A stretch of DNA of 45,134 bases from Cryomorphaceae bacterium (GTDB lineage Bacteria; Bacteroidota; Bacteroidia; Flavobacteriales; BACL11). The position numbers were made by a program, and so were the translations under genes. Below are positions 8,576 through 15,535 of the stretch, piece by piece; the first letter of the stretch is position 1, and each line of letters starts with the position of its first letter. The stretch spans positions 1-45,134 of the forward strand of contig CATEYX010000039.1 in NCBI GenBank assembly GCA_949511925.1, in the 5' to 3' direction. The notes beneath the pieces were generated by a model. It saw only the letters and a list, made by a program, of their open reading frames with translations, was not told the origin of the DNA and ran no database searches.

Positions 8576-8599
8576 AGGCTGATTAATCAGCCTTTTTTT
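8576..8599. terminator. Bidirectional hairpin terminator after exbD
   Basis: AGGCTGATTAATCAGCCT (8576-8593) is a perfect palindrome, preceded by AAAA and followed by seven T, so it can stop transcription of the exbD cluster on the plus strand. The left A tract is interrupted by G on the other side, so it is a weaker terminator for the protease gene, whose stop codon (8587-8589) lies inside the hairpin. Confidence 0.85.
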
Positions 8600-9459
8600 A
8601 TGCTCAAATTTTTCTGAAGAAGAAAAACCAATAGCCCTACTGCCATAAAACTAAAAAAGGCTTCCTGCCATGTTGCTGTGTTTTCAGCTAAGTAGGCATA
8701 ATCAGAAAAAGTAGGATAAGCAAAGGTAACAGCCATAGCATTATTTAGCAAGTGTGCTATGATAGGGAGCCAAAGAGAGCAACTCCAATAAAATAAGTAG
8801 CCTAGCACTAAACCTAGTACAAATCTTGGTAAAAAACCCTGAAACTGCATGTGGATTGCACTAAACAGAATAGCCGTAATGATAATTGCCACATGTGGTT
8901 TCCCTAACCAGTGGGTCATCCTTTGCTGCAAGTAGCCTCTGAACAAAAGTTCCTCCCCTACTGCTGGTATAATGGCTATTACTAGTAAATTGAAAAGCAA
9001 ATCGCCAAGCGTATTCATTTTTAAAAAGTATTTGGTAATCTTTTCTGCATTATCATCAAATACCAACATCCAATCAGGAATATTAAAACTCATATTCCAT
9101 TCGTAAATAAAAGCAATAAAAGGATTAATCAATAACATAATAGCAATAGCCAACAGTAGCGTCTGTCGGTTAAAATTTAACTTTAACTTTAAATCAAAAT
9201 CACATAAATAGGCATACAGCAAAGTAGGTGTGATAAATAAACCTATTGCACTGAACATTTGTATAAATTTAACGGCATCTATTTCGGACTGGCTGGTAAA
9301 TTGCATCATACTTACTGCCATTAAAGTTACATCAGTAAAGAATACGATACCCGCTTGAGCCAGCAAAGTGTGTAGTATGACTGATACTACCATCATTAGA
9401 AACAAAATTCCTAATTTACTAGTTGATGACTTGTCTTTAAATATCCCTTTTAATCTCAT
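8587..9459 (-). CDS. CPBP family intramembrane metalloprotease
   Basis: A 290-residue multi-pass membrane protein of the CPBP (CAAX protease/Abi, Rce1-like) family. The catalytic motifs are all present: Glu169-Glu170-x3-Arg174 in GEELLFRGYLQQR, His203 in FSAIHMQ, and His236-x3-Asn240 in AHLLNN. About eight hydrophobic segments are visible. I chose the ATG at 9459 rather than the TTG at 9477, which overlaps the dusB promoter. In other bacteria members process prenylated or peptide substrates or act in bacteriocin immunity; the substrate here is unknown. Confidence 0.88.
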   Translation of the reverse strand: MRLKGIFKDKSSTSKLGILFLMMVVSVILHTLLAQAGIVFFTDVTLMAVSMMQFTSQSEIDAVKFIQMFSAIGLFITPTLLYAYLCDFDLKLKLNFNRQTLLLAIAIMLLINPFIAFIYEWNMSFNIPDWMLVFDDNAEKITKYFLKMNTLGDLLFNLLVIAIIPAVGEELLFRGYLQQRMTHWLGKPHVAIIITAILFSAIHMQFQGFLPRFVLGLVLGYLFYWSCSLWLPIIAHLLNNAMAVTFAYPTFSDYAYLAENTATWQEAFFSFMAVGLLVFLLQKNLSIKKG

Positions 9460-9466
9460 TATTATG

Positions 9467-9474
9467 TATTTTTG
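9467..9474 (+). promoter_or_regulatory. Bacteroidota -7 box (TATTTTTG) for dusB
   Basis: TATTTTTG matches TAnnTTTG and ends 6 bases before the dusB ATG, predicting an mRNA with almost no leader. The sequence TTTTGCAAAA is symmetric, so a one-base-short copy (TATTTTG) also faces the protease gene on the other strand. Confidence 0.7.
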
Positions 9475-9480
9475 CAAAAT

Positions 9481-10473
9481 ATGGGCGTAAAGATAGGAAA
9501 TATTGATGTAGGGGAATTCCCTTTATTATTAGCACCAATGGAGGATGTTAGTGACCCACCTTTTCGTGCTTTATGTAAACAGAATGGTGCAGATGTAATG
9601 TACACAGAATTTATCTCTTCAGAAGGTCTAATTCGTGATGCTGACAAGAGTGTAATGAAGTTGGATATCTATGATTTTGAACGCCCAATTGGAATACAAA
9701 TATTTGGTTATGACATTGAATCCATGCGACAAGCTACTGAAATATGTGCTGCTGCAAAACCTGAATTCATTGATATTAATTTTGGTTGCCCAGTTAAAAA
9801 AGTAGCTAACAAGGGAGCTGGTGCGGGGATATTGCTTGACATCCCAAAGATGGTAGCCATGACCAAAGAAATTGTAAAGGCTACTCACCTGCCCGTTACT
9901 GTAAAAACACGCTTAGGCTGGGATGACAATACAAAGTATATAGTTGAAGTTGCGGAACAATTACAAGATGTAGGGATACAAGCCCTATCCATTCATGGGC
10001 GTACCCGTAAACAAATGTATAAAGGAGATGCTGATTGGACTTTAATTGGAGATGTAAAAAATAATTCTAGAATGCACATTCCTATTTTTGGAAATGGAGA
10101 TGTGAATTCACCTGAAAAAGTAGCAGAAGTAAAAAATAAATATGGAGTAGATGGGGTAATGATTGGACGTGCTGCTATTGGATATCCTTGGATATTTAAC
10201 GAGATAAAACATTACCTAAAAACGGGAGAGCATTTAGCTCCACCCACTATTGCCGATAGAGTAATTGCTTGTAAGCAGCACCTAAAACATTCTATTGAGT
10301 GGAAAGGTCAAATACTTGGTATTGCAGAAATGAAACGTCACTACACTAATTATTTTAAAGGCATTCCTCATTTTAAAGATTATCGCATAAAAATGGTAAC
10401 AAGCGACAACCCTGAAGAAGTACACGCAATTTTAGATGATGTAGCAAATAAATTTGCTGAGGTTATTTTTTAA
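9481..10473 (+). CDS. dusB: tRNA-dihydrouridine synthase
   Basis: A 330-residue flavoenzyme that reduces uridines in tRNA D-loops to dihydrouridine. The FMN-binding TIM barrel motifs are clear: LLLAPMEDVSDPPFR near the N-terminus, the catalytic Cys103 in NFGCPVKKV, TVKTRLGWDD, IHGRTRKQMYKG and IPIFGNGDV, followed by the helical tRNA-binding domain. The ATG at 9481 is used; the track start (TTG at 9472) lies within the promoter box. It converges with the permease gene and their 3' ends overlap by 11 bases. Confidence 0.94.
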   Translation: MGVKIGNIDVGEFPLLLAPMEDVSDPPFRALCKQNGADVMYTEFISSEGLIRDADKSVMKLDIYDFERPIGIQIFGYDIESMRQATEICAAAKPEFIDINFGCPVKKVANKGAGAGILLDIPKMVAMTKEIVKATHLPVTVKTRLGWDDNTKYIVEVAEQLQDVGIQALSIHGRTRKQMYKGDADWTLIGDVKNNSRMHIPIFGNGDVNSPEKVAEVKNKYGVDGVMIGRAAIGYPWIFNEIKHYLKTGEHLAPPTIADRVIACKQHLKHSIEWKGQILGIAEMKRHYTNYFKGIPHFKDYRIKMVTSDNPEEVHAILDDVANKFAEVIF

Positions 10474-11677
10474 ATAGTTTTCTGCCAAGCAATTTTGCAG
10501 GATACCATGAAGCTAATACTCCAATTATAAATACGGTAACACTAACTAATAACACATCCAAAAAAGCGATAGCAATAGGGTAAGTATTGATTACAAAACT
10601 ACCCCCACCCATACTTATAAAACCAAAAGTTTGTTGTAAAAAAGCAAGTCCCAAGCCGATAATCAAACCTATACCTGTGCCTAAGACTATGGTAAGCATA
10701 CTCTTTTTAAAAAATAGTGATTGGATATCTTGAACGGTACAACCCAAGCTTCTTAGAGTAGAAATATCTTTTTTCTTATCTAGCATAAGCATACTAAGCG
10801 AACCGATAATATTAAAGGTAGCAATTATCATAATAAAAGTAAGGATTAAGAAAACAGCTAGCTTTTCGGTATTCAATATTTTGTAAAGAAATTCCTGTTG
10901 CTGAAGGCGATTTTTAATCATATACTTAGGACCTAGTACTTTTTGTAATTGCTTTTGGAGAGCAATCATCTGCCCTTCATCTTTTAGTTTTATTTCAATG
11001 GCTGAAACTTCATTATCTCGTTCTGCTAATTGCTGGACAAACAATAAAGGGGTAATAATATATGCGGCATCCACCTCAGCTTGAACTCCAAAAACTCCAA
11101 CGGGTAGCACAGCCGATTGCTCAAACGCAGTAGATGGATTCAATAAGGTTGTACTATTTCTATTTGGCATAAACACGCTCAATTGTTCAAACATAGAGCC
11201 AATACCCATAGATAAATAGTAGGCAACTCCCCTACCTACAACAGCTACATTATTGCTTTCAAAACCGTTAATATACTCCCCATCAACTAATAAAGAATTA
11301 AAATTTGTAAGTTCCAAATATTCATCACTTACTCCCTTAGCAGTAGCTATATATTCCTTTTCTTGATATTTTAAGAGTACTTTTTCCTCTAACACCAATG
11401 CTGAAGTTTCTATTTCTTCAACTGTAAGCAGTAAAGTTTTAGCTTCATTAGGATTAAAAGTTTTACCTTCAGCAGAAGTGATTTTTAAATGTGGATCAAA
11501 GGAATTATACATACTTAAAACCAAATCCTCAAAACCATTAAAAACAGATAGAACCAAAATAAGTGCAGCTGTACCAATGGATACTCCAAATAGTGAAACC
11601 CAAGAAATTATATGCACAAAACTGCTACTTTTCTTAGTTGTAAAATAGCGTTTGGCAATAAAAAATGGGAAATTCAT
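10463..11677 (-). CDS. LolC/LolE-like ABC transporter permease (FtsX family)
   Basis: A 404-residue permease resembling LolC/LolE of the lipoprotein-releasing system. It has one N-terminal membrane helix (ISWVSLFGVSIGTAALILVLS), a large periplasmic domain, and three C-terminal helices in an FtsX domain, with the family motif SLGCTVQDIQSLFFKKSML between them. It starts 6 bases after rbfA on the same strand. In the usual system a LolD ATPase extracts lipoproteins from the inner membrane; no LolD gene is in this window. MacB-type export is a less likely alternative because the N-terminal RYF/WVSLFG pattern fits LolC/E. Confidence 0.88.
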   Translation of the reverse strand: MNFPFFIAKRYFTTKKSSSFVHIISWVSLFGVSIGTAALILVLSVFNGFEDLVLSMYNSFDPHLKITSAEGKTFNPNEAKTLLLTVEEIETSALVLEEKVLLKYQEKEYIATAKGVSDEYLELTNFNSLLVDGEYINGFESNNVAVVGRGVAYYLSMGIGSMFEQLSVFMPNRNSTTLLNPSTAFEQSAVLPVGVFGVQAEVDAAYIITPLLFVQQLAERDNEVSAIEIKLKDEGQMIALQKQLQKVLGPKYMIKNRLQQQEFLYKILNTEKLAVFLILTFIMIIATFNIIGSLSMLMLDKKKDISTLRSLGCTVQDIQSLFFKKSMLTIVLGTGIGLIIGLGLAFLQQTFGFISMGGGSFVINTYPIAIAFLDVLLVSVTVFIIGVLASWYPAKLLGRKLFKK

Positions 11678-11683
11678 TCAGCT

Positions 11684-12022
11684 TTATTTTTTCAATAATC
11701 GGTCAATCTCTTCAGCATATGCAGCCGAATCATCCAAATGAAATTGAAGTGTTGGTACAATACGTAATTGATTTCTCACGCTTTCACCCAGTTTTTTACG
11801 AATCATTACCGTATTGCTTTTAATTACTTTTAGGGCAGCTTCAGGGTCATCAACAGGAAAAATACTTAGAAAAATATTGGCATCAGCCAAATCAGGAGAA
11901 ATACGAACAATAGTTAAACTCACCATTATATTCCCTAATATCTCTTGAGTATTCTGCTGAAAAATTACAGAAAGTTCTTTCTGAATTAAACGCGATACCT
12001 TTTTTTGTCTTGTTGATTCCAT
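11684..12022 (-). CDS. rbfA: 30S ribosome-binding factor A
   Basis: A 112-residue KH-fold factor that binds the 30S subunit during late 16S rRNA maturation. The start at 12022 gives MESTRQKKVSRLIQKELS, the conserved family N-terminus; the longer track ORF (to 12115) runs into the divergent ABC transporter gene and its promoter. The core ISPDLADANIFLSIFP and the C-terminal VPTLQFHLDDSAAYAEEIDRLL are diagnostic. It is followed by the LolC/E-like permease at 6 bases, an order often seen in Bacteroidota. Confidence 0.93.
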   Translation of the reverse strand: MESTRQKKVSRLIQKELSVIFQQNTQEILGNIMVSLTIVRISPDLADANIFLSIFPVDDPEAALKVIKSNTVMIRKKLGESVRNQLRIVPTLQFHLDDSAAYAEEIDRLLKK

Positions 12023-12027
12023 AAGTG

Positions 12028-12035
12028 CAAAAATA
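12028..12035 (-). promoter_or_regulatory. Bacteroidota promoter (TATTTTTG) for rbfA
   Basis: The minus strand reads TATTTTTG, matching TAnnTTTG, and ends 5 bases before the rbfA ATG. A TTG (plus-strand CAA at 12059-12061) is 23 bases upstream. It overlaps the promoter of the divergent ABC transporter gene. Confidence 0.7.
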
Positions 12036-12048
12036 GGGAAACCTTTCT

Positions 12049-12056
12049 TATCTTTG
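12049..12056 (+). promoter_or_regulatory. Bacteroidota -7 box (TATCTTTG) for ABC exporter
   Basis: TATCTTTG matches TAnnTTTG and ends 4 bases before the ATG at 12061, predicting a leaderless mRNA. It lies within the -33 region of the opposing rbfA promoter. Confidence 0.7.
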
Positions 12057-12060
12057 CACA

Positions 12061-13881
12061 ATGCATTATTTCTTACGAATATTAAAATATGTAAAGCCTT
12101 ATTTACCATTTGCACTACTGAATATTTTTTTCAATGTGCTAAGTGTTTTATTTTCTTTAGTTTCCTTAACAATGGTTGTCCCATTCTTAGGAATCCTTTT
12201 TGAAACACAAGAAAAGGTATACAATCCTCCACCGCTAAGCCTTAATGCAGCAGCCTTAAAAGACAACTTTTACGCCATCATAAGCTCCATTGTTGACGAA
12301 AAAGGAAAGATAGAGGCCTTATTTTTCATTTGTATTTTGGTGTTAGTTACCTTTTTTTTCAGAAATCTGTTTCGTTATTTATCCCTTTATTTTTTAACGC
12401 CTATTCGTAATGGAGTTGTACACGACCTGCGTATGGACTTGCATAAAAAAGTGATATCCTTGCCACTTCCTTTCTTTACTGAAAAAAGAAAAGGCGATAT
12501 CACAGCTCGTATGACTTCTGACCTTGTAGAAATAGAATGGTCAATTATGAGTTCCTTAGAAATGATATTTAAGGACCCTTTAAATATAATTATTTACCTA
12601 GCAACACTTATAGTGATAAGCCCACAGCTTACAATATTTGTTGTTCTGCTCTTTCCTGTTACTGGCGTTATTATTGGGGTTATAGGTAAGTCACTAAAAA
12701 AATCATCTGACAGAGGACAAAACAAAATGGGGGATTTACTCTCCATTATTGATGAAAATATTTCTGGATTACGAATCATAAAAGCATTTAATGCTGAAAG
12801 TCATATCAATAAAAACTTTGAAAAAGATAGTATTGAGTATAAAAGTATCATGACGAAATTATTAAGGAAAAAAGACCTTTCATCCCCTATGAGTGAGTTT
12901 TTGAGTACTATCGTTATGGTTATTGTTATGTGGTTTGGCGGTCAGCTAGTATTAAGTGCTAATGGAGAATTAACTGCTCAAGAATTTATTGGCTATATTC
13001 TTATCTTTTCCCAAATTATCCCACCTGCCAAATCCTTAACTACCTCATATTACCATATACAAAAAGGAAGTGCCTCTGCACAAAGAGTCTATGAAATACT
13101 AGATGCTGAAAATGAAATTGTTGAAGCTGAAAATCCAAAACAAATTAAACTCCTCAATAATCAAATTGAATTTAAAAATCTTACTTTCTCCTATGAGAAG
13201 CAAGAAGTACTAAAGGATATTAATTTTTCCATTGGCAAAGGAAAAATGGTTGCTTTAGTTGGACAATCAGGAAGTGGTAAATCTACTTTAGCGGATTTGT
13301 TAGCCCGATTTTACGACATTAATAAAGGCGAAATCCTTATTGACAAGAACAATATAAAAGAAATTGCTTTGGACGATTTACGTTCTTTAATGGGAATCGT
13401 AAGTCAAGACTCTATTTTGTTTAACGATACTATTTTTAACAATATTCGTTTAGGAAATGTTAACTCTAGCGAACAAGAAGTAATGGAAGCAGCTAAGATT
13501 GCAAATGCACATGAGTTTATTAAAGCTACAGAAAATGGGTACAACACCAATATTGGAGATAGCGGAAATAAACTTTCTGGAGGGCAAAAACAAAGACTAA
13601 GTATCGCTAGGGCAATCCTAAAAAACCCTGAGATATTAATTTTGGATGAGGCTACATCTTCCTTGGACACAGAGTCGGAACGCTTAGTACAGGATGCTTT
13701 AAATAAATTGATGCATTCGCGTACATCACTAGTAATTGCACATAGACTATCCACTATACAAAATGCGGATGAGATTCTAGTTTTAGAAAACGGAAGTATT
13801 ATTGAAAGAGGAACACACCAAGATTTGATTACTCAAAACGGACATTATAAAAAACTTTCCGACTTGCAGAGTTTTGCTTAG
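12061..13881 (+). CDS. MsbA-like ABC transporter, fused permease and ATPase
   Basis: A 606-residue ABC half-transporter of the exporter type. The N-terminal 330 residues hold six membrane helices; the ATPase domain follows with Walker A GQSGSGKST (from residue 401), the signature LSGGQKQR, Walker B ILILDEATSSLD (from about 525) and the switch-histidine segment IAHRLSTI. The architecture fits MsbA/LmrA homodimers that flip lipids or expel drugs; lipid A-core transport is a reasonable guess but is not shown by the sequence. Its last four bases overlap the 3' end of hflX (convergent). Confidence 0.9.
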   Translation: MHYFLRILKYVKPYLPFALLNIFFNVLSVLFSLVSLTMVVPFLGILFETQEKVYNPPPLSLNAAALKDNFYAIISSIVDEKGKIEALFFICILVLVTFFFRNLFRYLSLYFLTPIRNGVVHDLRMDLHKKVISLPLPFFTEKRKGDITARMTSDLVEIEWSIMSSLEMIFKDPLNIIIYLATLIVISPQLTIFVVLLFPVTGVIIGVIGKSLKKSSDRGQNKMGDLLSIIDENISGLRIIKAFNAESHINKNFEKDSIEYKSIMTKLLRKKDLSSPMSEFLSTIVMVIVMWFGGQLVLSANGELTAQEFIGYILIFSQIIPPAKSLTTSYYHIQKGSASAQRVYEILDAENEIVEAENPKQIKLLNNQIEFKNLTFSYEKQEVLKDINFSIGKGKMVALVGQSGSGKSTLADLLARFYDINKGEILIDKNNIKEIALDDLRSLMGIVSQDSILFNDTIFNNIRLGNVNSSEQEVMEAAKIANAHEFIKATENGYNTNIGDSGNKLSGGQKQRLSIARAILKNPEILILDEATSSLDTESERLVQDALNKLMHSRTSLVIAHRLSTIQNADEILVLENGSIIERGTHQDLITQNGHYKKLSDLQSFA

Positions 13882-15047
13882 TACAGGAAATTATTGTAAG
13901 GATATCTCACTTCATGTAATTGCTTAATCTTAACATAAAGCAAGTCCTTTAACTCATCAAAATGAGTTTTATTTAAAGCTGAAATAAATATACTTTCTTC
14001 ATCTAATTTTGCCATCCAAGTTTTTTGCAATTCTTCTAAGGAGATATTTTCAGGAAGTATTGGTGTTAAATCATCTTCCTCTTTTGGAATAAAAGTATAG
14101 GCATCAATTTTATTGAATACAATTAAAATAGGTTTGTCAGTTACCCCAAGTTCAATAATAGTTTTGTTTACTATTTCTATTTGTTCTTCAAATTTAGGAT
14201 TTGAAATATCTACTACATGCACCAGTAAGTCTGATTCACGCACTTCATCCAAAGTTGACTTAAAACTTTCCACCAACTGATGAGGGAGCTTACGAATAAA
14301 GCCGACAGTATCGGTTAGTAAAAAAGGTAAATTACCAATTACTACCTTTCTTACGGTAGTATCCAAAGTAGCAAACAATTTGTTTTCTGCAAAAATATCT
14401 GACTTTGCTAAGGTATTCATTAAGGTTGATTTGCCTGTATTGGTATACCCAACTAAGGCAACTCTTATCATATCTTGTCTGCCTTTCCTGCGCGTGAAAC
14501 TTTGCTTATCAATTTTTTCTAACTTCTTTTTTAACAGCGCAATTTTATCTTTAATAATCCTTCTATCCGTTTCAATTTGTGTTTCCCCTGGCCCTCTCAT
14601 TCCAATCCCCCCTTTTTGTCGTTCAAGGTGAGTCCACATCCTTGTAAGTCTTGGTAATAAATATTGGTATTGTGCCAACTCAACTTGCGTACGAGCTTGT
14701 GCGGTTTGGGCTCTACTTGCAAAAATATCTAATATCAGATTACTTCTATCTAGTACTTTCGTCTCCTCTCCAAAAATTTTCTCAATGTTTCTTATTTGTG
14801 ACGGACTTAAATCATCATCAAAAATAATAAGCTTTATTTTATTTTCTTCTGAATAAATTCGCACCTCCTCAATTTTCCCCTTTCCTAAAAATGTTTTATT
14901 GTCTGGGTGAGGTAATTTTTGGGTAAAATTTCTAACTGGTTTTGCTCCTGCGGTATCAGCCAAGAAAGCAAGTTCATCCAAATATTCGTATGCTTGTTCT
15001 TTCGTGACATCAGGTGTAATTAAACCAATTAGTACAGCTTTTTCCAT
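13878..15047 (-). CDS. hflX: Ribosome-associated GTPase HflX
   Basis: A 389-residue GTPase that splits stalled ribosomes, especially under heat or antibiotic stress. The N-terminal HflX domain has LGKGKIEEV and DDDLSPSQIRNIEK, followed by the diagnostic RTQVELAQYQYLLPRL and GIGMRGPGETQIETDRR linker. The GTPase domain shows G1 GYTNTGKST (about residue 205), G3 DTVGFIRKLPHQL and G4 NKID. Length is normal and the ATG start is unambiguous. It overlaps the ABC exporter gene by four bases at the 3' end. Confidence 0.95.
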   Translation of the reverse strand: MEKAVLIGLITPDVTKEQAYEYLDELAFLADTAGAKPVRNFTQKLPHPDNKTFLGKGKIEEVRIYSEENKIKLIIFDDDLSPSQIRNIEKIFGEETKVLDRSNLILDIFASRAQTAQARTQVELAQYQYLLPRLTRMWTHLERQKGGIGMRGPGETQIETDRRIIKDKIALLKKKLEKIDKQSFTRRKGRQDMIRVALVGYTNTGKSTLMNTLAKSDIFAENKLFATLDTTVRKVVIGNLPFLLTDTVGFIRKLPHQLVESFKSTLDEVRESDLLVHVVDISNPKFEEQIEIVNKTIIELGVTDKPILIVFNKIDAYTFIPKEEDDLTPILPENISLEELQKTWMAKLDEESIFISALNKTHFDELKDLLYVKIKQLHEVRYPYNNFLY

Positions 15048-15074
15048 TAATTATTAAAGTAAGTTACTAAATGG

Positions 15075-15452
15075 CTATGATGCCTTTTTTCTATTTTCTA
15101 TAAAACTTCTAATAAACGCAATAAAAGCAATGAAAGAAGATAAACTCATTGCTAAAACACGAAATAGCCCAACACCTCCTTGATCTATAGATATAGGTAG
15201 TCTTTTCCCTACAAGAGCAATTAGAACTAAGAGTGTTAATACAACAGCGATATGAGCAATAGCTTTGTTACTATTCTGAATTCCTTTATTACACAACAAT
15301 AAAATAATTCCAAATAAAACAGTAATCAATGCAGTCCAATGCTCAAATGAAACAATTGTATCTAATGTATAATTACTAACATCAATATAACCCCATAAAC
15401 CTAGTGAAATCAAAGTGAATGCGTTAATTAAGTTCATTTTTTGTGCAGTCAT
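15075..15452 (-). CDS. Four-helix membrane protein, unknown function
   Basis: A 125-residue hydrophobic protein with about four membrane helices (roughly residues 7-25, 35-55, 63-85 and 90-113) and a basic C-terminal tail (SFIENRKKAS). I recognise no named domain. It lies 27 bases upstream of hflX on the same strand, so co-transcription is possible, and no TAnnTTTG box with exact match precedes it. The start at 15452 or the Met at 15437 (MNLINAF) are both possible. Function unknown. Confidence 0.7.
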   Translation of the reverse strand: MTAQKMNLINAFTLISLGLWGYIDVSNYTLDTIVSFEHWTALITVLFGIILLLCNKGIQNSNKAIAHIAVVLTLLVLIALVGKRLPISIDQGGVGLFRVLAMSLSSFIAFIAFIRSFIENRKKAS

Positions 15453-15535
15453 ATAAAAATATTTTTATTGACAAATAAACAAATAAATTTCAACTTAATT
15501 TGCTAATTTCACGGCTTTATTATTATCCCTTTCAA

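Noticed and set aside
12023-12115. N-terminal extension of rbfA in the ORF track
   Set aside because: It overlaps the promoter and first codons of the divergent ABC exporter, and the extension is not conserved in RbfA; ATG at 12022 gives the family N-terminus.
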